Below are positions 11,972-23,900 of a DNA stretch of 60,000 bases, piece by piece (the first letter of the stretch is position 1; every line of letters starts with the position of its first letter). This DNA comes from Lineus longissimus (taxonomy: Eukaryota; Nemertea; Pilidiophora; Heteronemertea; Lineidae). The notes under the pieces were generated by a model. The model searched no databases. It had not been told where the DNA came from and saw only the letters and a program-made list of their open reading frames with translations. The stretch spans positions 7,940,501 to 8,000,500 of the forward strand of contig NC_088313.1 of the NCBI RefSeq assembly GCF_910592395.1, in the 5' to 3' direction. The position numbers and the translations under genes are program-made.

Positions 11972-14900
11972 GTAAGTTTTTGTTTAAAAAAAAGCTATTT
12001 TTATTACTTGGTTTTAGTTAGTGTCACTTTAATCTTGGCTTCCCACATGTGGTCGTCTCAGTTTACCCCTAGAATTTCTAGGATGTGGTCCTAAAAAATG
12101 GGTTATATTGGCCCTTAAAAGTCCTTAAAAGGTCCTTAGAAAACCTCTCAATAAGAGTGGGAACTCTGAAAGCTTTCTTCCAGGGCCATCCGGCGTAGAT
12201 CTAGGTCACTTTTCGAGTCACTTCTACTTTTGTAATATTTCAGGTATGGCTTCGGCTGGGAATCTCAACTTCTTGAGACAGGATTCCTAGCAGCATTCTT
12301 CTGTCCTCTGCTGACTGTCAAGAAGCTACCACGGAGGACACCGACCCCGTTTGTTAATATCTGGGGATTTAGGTGGTTGATTTTCCGGATCATGATTGGT
12401 GCGGTAGGTTCAAACTCCAGGCATAAAAATTTGTTTTAAAAGGGTGATCAGTATTTGCTGATAAATAGCTTATTTTCGCTTGTTACTTCTACCTAGTTTG
12501 AGAAAAAGGGCACGTGTCTAATTGAAATTTAATGAAGAAAAAATTGGCTTCGTGAAGCAAGAAATAAGACGGGCACCAAGGGTATTTTAGATCTACCTTA
12601 ATTTGCTTTAATTTTGAATTCTAAAAAATACTCCATCCTTGCCAATTGCTGCAGAGTGTAAAACAGAATACACAAATGGCTAATTTTGCTTTCAACTTGG
12701 CTTTGTTTCGAATTGAACTTCTATTCATCTTCAGTGGAGAAAAATACCATTCGTGCAAAGAATAAACACTTTTCTGATTGTCAATGTCACCCTTCGGGTT
12801 TTACAGCACATGTTGCTCTGAGCTTGGCAGGTTGAGACGGACTTGTGGTTGACTTCACTGTTGTCTGCCTTTTGTGAAATCTGAGTACATCAATCGCTTC
12901 CATTATCTCCAGGTGTCATGTAGGCTCATCTTCTGTGCAACGTGCTAGGTCACAAATGCCGCTTACATGCAGTTCGGGGCCTATCTATCTATAGGATGAA
13001 CAGTATTGTTTATTTTCCATTCAGGGCTTGATCAAGATTAGAGGAGACAAGTGCTGGCGGGATTTGACCTGCATGAACTATCACTATGAGGTAACTTCTG
13101 CTCTTGTTCTGTTCTGCGATTTGACCTAATTTATAAATTAAAAAAAATCCTCAAAAAACCCCTAACTTTTGCCTCTTGCCTCTTGCCTCTTGCCTCCGTT
13201 AGCAGGGCATGTTTCGTAACTGTTAGAGCTATTGAGTTGAAACTTGGAACACATGTACCCTTATGTAATGACACATTGGAGACCAAGTTTCGGTCCGATT
13301 CGTTTCATGGTTTGGCCACCAGGGGGCCAAACGTTAAAAGTGAAAATATGCAATATCTCCCTTAATAGTCGTCGGGAAATTTTGAAAAAAAAATATGGTA
13401 GGTACTTCTAGCAAAGGTGCATCATATATCCTCCGGGTTTTTGATTTGACCTCCTTTTCAAGGTCACAGAGGTCAAAGTTTGCTGATTCACTGAACAGTA
13501 GCATGTTTCCTATCTATTTTAGCTAGAAGGTTTTAAACCAGTGTGGACATGTATCTGGGGATTCTCTATTCCACCCCTAAAATTTCGGCCGTTCGGACAT
13601 CAAATATTATGGCCGCCAGGCAGCCATCTTGAAAAATAAACACAGTACTATTACTCCGAAACGAATGATCGGATTGCAACCAAATTTGATCTGGATGTAT
13701 ATCTATGTACTCTCTACTAAATCCTTGATTTTTTATCAAATGGGATACCCAATATGGGTGCCAGGCGGGCATCTTGAAAAATTCTTAGTTTGGCCACCCG
13801 GGGGCCAAATTTAATGTCCAAAGTTAAAATGTTTGATTGCTCGTTTAATAGTTGTCTGATTTTCATAACATTTTTATGGTAGGTACTCCTAGCAAGGATA
13901 CATTTCATAAATGTGGGTTTTTGATTTGACCTACTTCTCAAGGTCACAGAGGTCAAAGTTTTCCTATGGCACCGCCATTTTACAGTGACGGCACGTTTTG
14001 TCACTGCTTTAGCTACAGATCCCTAACTTGGTACGAATGTACCCCTATACTCTTAGACTAAACTGCAGTCTTTTTCTGATTCTCAGTTTGGCCAGCAGGG
14101 CCCCAAATGTTAATAGTGGTCTCCCTTAAGGGTGCCTTGAAATGCTGCTAAGTGGCATTATTTTATCTCTCATGTAATTTCATTGTAAAACATTACTTCA
14201 TTTCTTTCATACATTTAAAACCATGCTAATGCTTCATCCATCTTCCCTTCACAAGAGGTGAGCACAATGGCCCTGGCCATTTTTATTAGCTCACCTCTTA
14301 GCAGAGGTGAGCTTATCCCATACCGTGGCGTCTGTCGTCCGTCGTCGTCGTCGTCGTCGTCCGTCGTCCGTTAGCAGGGCACGTTTCGTAACTGTTAGAA
14401 ATATTGAGTTGAAACTTAGTACACATGTACCCTTATGTAATGACACCTTGGAGACCAAGGTTCGGTCCGATTCGTTTCATGGTTTGGCCACCAGGGGGCC
14501 AAACGTTAAAAGTGAAAATATGCAATATCTCCCTTAATAGTAGTCGGGAAATTTTGAAAAAAATATGGTAGGTACTTCTAGCAAAGGTGCATCATATATT
14601 CTCCGGGTTTTTGATTTGACCTCCTTTTCAAGGTCACACAGGTCAAAGTTTGCTGATTCACTGAACAGTAGCATGTTTCCTATCTATTTTAGCTAGAAGG
14701 TTTTAACCAGTGTGGACATGTATCTGGGGATTCTCTATTCCACCCCTAAAATTTCGGCCGTTCGGACATCAAATATGGCCGCCAGGCAGCCATCTTGAAA
14801 AATAAACACAGTACTATTACTCCGAAACTAATGATCGGATTGCAACCAAATTTGATCTGGATGTATATCTATGTACTCTCTACTAAATCCTTGATTTTTT

Positions 14901-17900
14901 ACCAAATGTGATAGCCAATATGGGTGCCAGGCGGGCATCTTGAAAAATTCTTAGTTTGGCCACCCGGGGGCCAAATTTAATGTCCAAAGTTAAAATGTTT
15001 GATTGCTCGTTTAATAGTGGTCTGATTTTCATAACATTTTTATGGTAGGTACTCCTAGCAAGGATATATTTCATAAATGTGGGTTTTTGATTTGACCTTC
15101 TTCTCAAGGTCACAGAGGTCAAAGTTTTCCTATGGCACCGCCATTTTACAATGACGGCACGTTTTGTCACTGCTTTAGCTACAGATCCCTAACTTGGTAC
15201 GAATGTACCCCAACCATGCTAATGCTTCATCCATCTTCCCTTCACAAGAGGTGAGCACAATGGCCCTGGCCATTTCATTAAGCTATTAAAAGTTTCAAAA
15301 GCCCTGAGTAGCTGGCTTAATCTTCAAAAAAAGAAGTATGTGTTGATTTCAAAATTCCCACACTTTTCCAACGGTGCGCTTCCTTGATGATGTCGGAGAG
15401 AATGAGGGAATCCTCGCTAATGAATTGTGGCCTTTTCGATGATTTCTCTAGTTGCTAATTTTGATGATGATGTCACCACTTACAAATTCAGCCGATTTCG
15501 ATACTTTTGTTGGAGTCGGATAAAGAAAGAACCAGGTAAGTTCAAGTTTGATAATGTTCTAGGATTATGGGTACCATGCAAGGTGATTCTTGACTCTAAG
15601 GTGTATGGACTGTTGATTTTCTTGGGCTGGCGGCCGGAAAGAATTTGGCATGGCACCTCTATGAATATTGACTAAAAACGGTTGTTGAACCGATGGGGTA
15701 TCCTGAACTGTGTTGGTAAAAGTAATAATACGAGATTTAGTTTGTATCAAACTGTTGAATGGGCCAGTGACGGATGTTTCATACGTAAATACAAATCTGG
15801 TCATGTTTTTAGCTCACCTGGGTGAGCTTCTGTTGTCACGTCTTGTTCATCGTCAATTGTCTGTTGTCTGTCGTCCGTCAACAATGGTGGCACGTTTGCT
15901 CACTGTTGAGTCCAGAAAGTAACTTGGTATGTGGATGTCTTATGGCTTCAGGTGGTCATCTTAAAACTGAGAATAAAGTATTCACGCACAGTGTAAATGT
16001 TCATACGAATGTAAGCATACCTGCTGCAATATGAATAATCAAATTGTCATCAGAGGTGTTGAATATTCTTGTCAATGAAGATCCTAGATCATTAGCACCT
16101 GATTAAATTAGGATCTGTTATTCTGAATGAATTATATAATTTGGCTTGCGAAATTCAAATTTTTTCTCCTCGTGTTTTTCAGGGACCACATCACAGCAGT
16201 CCCAGCATACCCGTCATGCAGTATTGACCTAGAAGAGCTAATGCCCACTCGTAGAACTGGCTAATGACCTTGCACCGTCCCATAACTATTCAACATCAGT
16301 GCTCACTCGGCGATCAGAAGAAAAAGAAATAGATTCCATCCAGTATTTTATTGATTTTTTTACTGTAATCATGGTAATTACTGGTACGAACCTTAAAATA
16401 GTTTGAATTAAGAAAACTGCATGTCGCAGTTGATTGTTGAAAAGATATCATTGAATCTGTAAAGTTTTTGCTGATATTGCAAACGGGTTGTCCCTATGCT
16501 GTATGCTGTGATCATGTGGACTGCTTTGTCACAGCATATGAACATCAAAACTGCAGTTACTGATTGCCCCGAGCTTGTGAGCATGCATCTACTGGACTAG
16601 TTTGTGACAACCTTCACTTAAACAAACGAAGTGGCTATGTACACAGCATGTCTGTTTGTGGACGCAGCCGAACGAGTTAGTTGCATCCACAGCATAGGCG
16701 AATTAACGTACCACGTCATTAATGACATCAGCTGGTGAGAAAAAATGGCGCTGGTGGTGGACAAACTCCCTGCTTTACCTCAATCCACAATCAATGCAAA
16801 TAAATCGGGCCGTCCGCCATAGCCTATTTTTATGAATGGTCAATAAATTGACAGGCGCAGCCTCGGCAGGTCATCAGGCCCAGCAACTTGACATTTTAAT
16901 GTTGGCCAATACGAAACTGAGCCATTGTGTCAGTCTGAGACTCAGTCAATTGACGTGGCCTACACACAGGGCAGTGACATACATGTTCGTCTGTTCAATA
17001 GCTCCACGCTTCTTGCATGTCTATAGGGACTACATGCATCATGTACATGAACTACATTATGTATGACTGGGACTCCTAGCATGCAGCAAAAAGTCGGAGG
17101 CGGAGCTTTAAAATGTGGCTAATGAATATTAATATAAATGCTGCGAATAGAAAAACTACTGTTTGTTGCTCTCACACCATGATGTGTACGGAAGCCTCTC
17201 ACACCATGATGTGTACGGAAGCACGTTCTGTGAAAGCGACCATACTTTTTCTGTTCCATACACATCATGCTGTGTATATATCTTCTACCAAAAACAAAAT
17301 GGCTGTGAAGGTCTCGGCTGTATATACTGGTTGCCCCAGGTTGTGACCATGCATCAACTGACTGGTTTGTCACAACCTACACTTCAAAGGAAATTTAAAA
17401 AAAAGGCCCTGACCACATTTACTGGTTGTTCCTTGATTGTGACCATGCATCTACTGAACAGATTTGCCTGAACCTGACTTGGGAAGATTACTGTATTTTA
17501 AAGAGACAGCGCAAGGTCTTTCGCGAATTTCGGCTTTCCTTATTAATTTTCGCATAAACATGTGCCAAATACCACAAAAACCATGCACCAGAGAAAAAAA
17601 TTCGATGCGTCACCTATTAGCCCCGTAATTAGCCTTAGAAGATTTACCCAAATTATAGCTCGCGCCAAATATTATAATGAGGTCAGTGTCGTCAACCCGG
17701 GATTCCGCCGGCATCAAAACACAGCGTAGTACAGAAAGACAGCAATGGATCTCCAGGAGAGCGATGAAAGTTCGTGGATTTCGGCGTCATCTGATGATGA
17801 AATTTCTAAATCATCGGAGGATAGTTTCTCCATACGCCCTCTGAACGATGAGGGGGATGAAGAGTTTACTTCAGGGGCAGAAAGCGTGGAAATTTTAGAT

Positions 17901-20900
17901 GTTTTGGAGCCGCATGTGTACGACCCGGACGCAGATGAATCGGGGGAAGAGTCTGAGGAGTCGGCGGACCAATTTGATGATTGGAGGAGACTTTGTACTC
18001 CAGTGACCATATCCGACTGGTATGTTATATATATCAATCAGTTCTACAAGATGTCACTGAACATGAAAATATAACCCCTCCACTTTTTCTAATTTAGCGA
18101 TCCAAACCGAGCTCACCGCTCCTACACTATCACACTACTTAGTGACTACACTTCTTATACACATGCATTGATGCAACAGTGTACGATACCCATAGTGATC
18201 TCTTGGCACCAGTCCAATCGTTAGAAAGTGTGCTATTAACCCGCCAATGTCTTATGTAAGATATGGTATATTGATCATGAGATGGTTCATGTCAGGTCCT
18301 TTCTCTTTTTCACTTCAGGTGCAAGTGTGGTCCGAACTGCCAAACCATGCCCAAGGAGAAAGAGTGCAGGTGCTGTCGGGAGTATGGCCAGACAGTTCAT
18401 AAGATGGAGGAGGCAGAAGATGTGACGGGGGTCCTACCAGCCTGCATCACCGAGCATCCTGGGTTTTACTCTGTCTGCCTCGACCCATGGAACCTCCAGA
18501 ACGCATGGAGTTTTTACAGGCAGCAGTACGGGGGGAAGGCTGTCGAGGGACCCAGCCATGTAAAGTATAGACATGTTGCCTACCGACAACTTATCAGATG
18601 GTGTTGGGGCCCTGTGGGAAAGGACAACCGTATCGTTTTGCCTGCCTGCGCAGTGGCCTGCATCAGAGCCCACCACCCCCCGCCAGATGAGGAGGGTTAC
18701 GTTTTTAAGGGGTTCAAGAGGAGTGCCAATGAAAAATTACCAACATTAAGGGACTAATCTTTATTATCATTTATTTTTGTTGGTTTAGGATGTTCTACAC
18801 TAGTGTGATGTGAATAAAATGAGAACCGGTATATCTATTTGTATGTACACTCTGTTTCATTTAGTTTCCTTTACTACAACTAAAAACGTCATGTAGTGGC
18901 CACATCTGGGATGGCAAATTGCAATCAAAGCGGTAAGATGTGTCTAGGGAAACACGAGAAACTGATTTGACGGAGATATTCATAATTTGTTGAAACGTGA
19001 CTGATGCCCTGCTGCTATTGCCTCTTCTTTTGGAAGCCTGTTTTCAAATGAGGAGGTGAGTGATGGCGGGATCTCTGGCGTCGGGTTCTCAAGCAGATTT
19101 GCCTCTCTATAACCCTTGTCTTGGGCAAGCTTCATCACTTCCTCGAAGCAATCGGCCACGTAATCTGCAAGTGAAGACCGAAAAATCTTTAGGAAACGGT
19201 ACTTATAAAACGATGTAATGATAAATAGGTTACCGATTCATATAAATGAACTTGATTTACATTCTATGCTACCGGCTTACCATATGTGCAATTGGTGAGA
19301 ATCTTTTTTACTGTGTAGCTGCCCTTCTTGTACTTTGGGTATACAACATTGTACCGGGCAGCACCATCATTCGTTGTTGCTTTGGCCCTTCCAGCATTCT
19401 CGTTGTAATGCAGTGCTGCCAGGTACACCCTGAAAAAACAACGTCATTCATGTCACCGAATTGTACTACATTATTTCATTCTCAATTCACTGAATTGCGC
19501 ATAGGTCTTCTCGATCACAACATGTAAATGATGAGAATTATGATGAAGTATGTTCCGCTACATTCGCCACATTCCGCCTCCCCTTCCGATCACACTCGTA
19601 TTGTATTGTTACCTGGTAGTCATTGTCTCGAAGGCAAACGCGAACATTTTGGGGGCGAACTGATTGATGAGCATGTGGAAGTTTTCCACTCCGCTGGTCT
19701 GGCCCAAAGTTGACATTTTCCTTATGTCGTTGATGAGACGTGTGCCGGTTAGTTTTTCTTCAAGCTCAACGGCGGCCGCAGATCCTGCAAACAAATACGA
19801 AAAATATCATTCAGTAGAAAAATCAGATCTACTGGAGGAAACCGACACATAGTATAACCCGACCATTTTCATTGACGAAACCAAAAAATGACTGAGAGAT
19901 AATTATCACACCTCGTTTTAGATAGTTCTTCTTCCGGCGTATTGGCAATTTTGCTCGATACAAAGATTGTGCCAAGTGTGTGTCTGACCTAGTTACTTCA
20001 GCTAAGAAGACATTTCATGAAAATGTATGTAAGTCTCTTGATACCAGTTCGTCCAGCAGCAAAAACTATTGGCATATTATTAAGCAACTGCTCGGTAAAA
20101 AGTTTGCCTCTGGTATCCCATGTATTGTTCACAATGATAATATGTATGTTTCCCAGCAGGAAAAGTGCCAGCTATTCTTGGAACAGTTTATGGTCAAATT
20201 TCATCATGACCACAATGAGGTCTTGTCCCCAGTTTTCCCTGCAAGGACAATGGCATCAATTAGTGACCTGAGGACCACTGAACTCGAGGTCAGAAAACTT
20301 CTATTGGACTTGGACGTCTCAAAACAAGGCGGCGTCGATGGTGTAACAAATAAAATGCTCAAACTTGTAGCTTCTTCTCTTGCAAAACCACTGTCTGAGT
20401 TATTTAATGTCCTCCTACAGCATGGCAGTTTTCCTGATTGTTGGAAATTAGGCATCATAGTGCCGATCTATAAGAATAAAGGGAGTAAGTCATGTCCTTC
20501 TAATTACCGTCCTGTTACCCTGCTAAATTCCATGTCTAAGTTGTTTGAAAAGGTTGTGTACTCATCGATGTATGATCATTTGCAGCTCAATGAGCTTTTA
20601 TTCAAACGTCAATCTGGCTTTCTTCCTGGTCATAGTACTGATAAGCAGCTTCTAAGTATTGTAAATATGATTCTTTCAAATTCTGAAAATGGTATGGAAA
20701 CTAGAGGGGTTTTTCTTGATATTGCGGGGGCCTTCGATGCTGTTCCGCATTTTCTTCTTCAAAAGCTTAAGGCCTATGGTATAAGGGGAAAACTTCTTGA
20801 ACTGCTCAGGTCGTATCTTTCAAACCGCAAGGTTAAGGTAAAGATCGAAAGCTCTTCTTCGGATCTGAGCCCGACAGGTTATATAAATAGTGGTGTTCCA

Positions 20901-23900
20901 CAGGGTTCTATACTTGGCCCGCTCCTCTTCTTATTGTATATTAATGATCTTAGTGATGTTGTTAAAAATTGTATCTTGTATCTTTATGCTGATGACAGTT
21001 CTTTATTTTTCCCGGCCTTGCCAAATTCCATTGACGAAACCCATACTCTTATTCAAAATGACCTTCACAATTTGTCAGTTTGGTCGGATGTGTGGAAACT
21101 TGATTTTAAAGCGTCAAAAAGCAAAGAGGTCATATTTCACTCTCCTCGTAAAACTATCAATAACCATCCACCTCTGTCTTTGGGTACGGCAGTTATTCCC
21201 AGGGGCGCATTCCATAAGCACCTTGGTGTTACACTTGATGAGTGTTTGACTTTTAGCATGCATATCAACAATATTGTAGTGAAATGTAACAACATGTTAA
21301 ATCCACTGAATGCTTTGAAGTTTACGGTTCAATCAAGGCATCTTGAACGCATGTATCTATCATTTATATTACCTCATCTTGAATATGGATCTATTATATT
21401 TGACTTTACCAATCAGGGTCTACTTTCTCAATTAGATAAAATCCACTATAGGGGTGCCATTATAGTCAGTGGTTGTATTCATGGGACTAACACCCAAAAG
21501 GTTTTAAAATGTTTGGATTGGATGACACTTTCTGCTCGGCGTAGGGAAAAAAGATTGGTGCTTATGTATGAGGTACAACACAATTTGGTACCATGTTATG
21601 TCAATGAAATCTTTGACATTTATCGTAATCGGGCGCCTCCTGGCCGTTTAAGGACCCAGCGAGACTATGTACTTCCCCCTAGATCATCTGCAAGATTTAG
21701 CAAGTCAACTGTGCCATGTGTAATTAGAGCTTGGGAGTCTGTGCCTGTCAATATAAAAAACTGCTTCTCAAGAAACTCATTTAAATACAATATCCGAATT
21801 TCTCTGAGAGGTAAACATAACCTTCTTACTTCTACAAAATTGGCTCTTACTCGTAAAAATGAACTTTCACTCAATAGGACAAGGTGTGACTTAGTTTTTC
21901 GGTGTCACTTTTATTCCCACAATTTTACCAACGTTTTAAGTCCATCTTGTGATTGCGGGGCTAATTGCCCTTTATTAAATGATTTACGTAACGATTTCTT
22001 GAATGATCCTGGTTTGCTGCCACACCTTACTTCTGTTAGGTTTTTCAATCTTCGTGTTGATGAGAGGCTCCATTTTCTTCTTAATGGTCAATTTTCATTG
22101 GACCTTACTTCAAACAGGCTTGTTGTAGAAAAAACAGCCACTTTTCTCAGTAATATTATCGCCTTTTCTGGTAACTAGTGCCAGATCAATGGAACCCCTC
22201 ATCAATCACTACCTTTGTACAAACTATAACTATTTGTGTTACTTTACCTTTACTTGCATCCCTTTCTTTCCATTCAAAGTATGTTACCTTATCTTGATTT
22301 AACTTGTTCTTTGTATACCATTGTAACCAGGGCTATTAATGCTTTCAGCCTAAGCCCTGGCAATTGTCTCAATATGTAATTTTGTTTATTTGGATTTAAT
22401 AAATAATAAATAATAATAATAAAAGAAGACCCGACTGCAGCCTCTTCCATACGGTCCTAACAGCTTGGCGCAAGTAATGCTTCTGATGGTAGTAAAATGT
22501 CCGTCGACAGTGAACCTTGATATTGGCGAATCTGTAACACAGGTAAAAGTTGTGACGTTCTAATTATGTCAGCCGCTTCCTTCCCCTTCTCCAAATTATT
22601 ATAGTGTCATCTCCCACGGACCGCAACAGCTACGTGTAGGTAGGTCTATGGGCGTAACTGCATGGACAGGGCCCGGGGACAGGGCGCAGATGTGCATGAA
22701 TCAAACAAGGATACGCAGTAGACGTACTCAAAAAGGGCTCTTGTACTTACGAAAAAACTCGCAATGCCTTCGATGCAAGCGACCCTGAGAATAAGATAGC
22801 GGCGCTGATCAGAATATTTCCCCAATAGGTGTTTCTCCGCTTTGGCTGGCTTTCCCAATAAACTGTTTCCGAACATTCCTGGCATACGATTTTGGCTAAG
22901 AGAGCAGAGCCCATTAACCGTTTATAGACTTTCTTTGAACCGGCACACCGACATTTTGGTAGACTCTTAAGTATCTGAAGCAAGGCGCCCTCAAATACGA
23001 TGAACTTTTCTTGTTCAACGGGTGACTTGTCATCTTCCACCCTGAAGAAAAAAAACGGGGAGCATTAGGTGAACATTTGGCGCCTAAGAGGAACTCGAAT
23101 CCTGCAAAACTCTGTGATATTTTTACTCGCATCATTTCATCAAATTGGACGTTCTCATATCTAGATGCGCTATCTTGTAGCCTGGAGCTAGGTTGGTACA
23201 TGTCATCGTAGTCGGCCTCTTCCTCTGTGCTATCATCCAACTCCCAATCTAACATATCATCTTCGGACTCCGTTCCCGCATGTTTTACGCGCGGACGTTT
23301 CCGTTTCCTGTTAATTGCTGGGATTAACACCTTCCTCACTTTGTACACTGGACCCTTCCTAGGTTTGCGACCTGCCTTCTTTTTGGTCTGTGTTTCTGTA
23401 AACAATAAAACCGATTTAGCCCATAACAGTCTAAGAATTATTAGGGTACCGGTATTGTTGGTATATCTTTTTCGAAACACCTAATGCATTTAAAATTTAA
23501 CCTACCCTTGTCTAAGTATTCTACAGCTTCCATTTGAATACACTTTTCCACAGCTTCTAGGTCGCCAGGATTAGGTGTATCTGGGATGTCATCAACGGTC
23601 TCAGGGGACATCTCTGTCATCATTTCATGTATCAGTCTCTTCCTCACTGCTGGTTTCATCACAGTGGGCGTGGTCAAGCTAGCAGCACGTGTTCGTGGTA
23701 CAAACGGCCTATCTACGTTGGGTGGGGCGGGTTCATGAATCGTTGGCACCGCAGACTTTGTCAATTGCAGGCTGAAAGTAAAGTATCACTGTTCATAGCC
23801 TGATGACATGCAGAAATGGATGTTTCTTCAACTGGGGTTGAAGTTTGGACTTCAGTCGCAGCCTCTACTTGGTCCTGAAAATCTTTGTTCTTGCAATATT

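Noticed and set aside
17745-18757. A P2X7 purinergic receptor gene
   Set aside because: Only the C-terminal ballast-like Cys module is present. There is no channel ectodomain or membrane helix, and the gene lies inside a complete transposon.
19975-22430. Retrovirus-like or LTR element
   Set aside because: The reverse transcriptase is of LINE type, there are no LTRs, protease, integrase or RNase H block, and the 3' end is an AATA/TAA tail.
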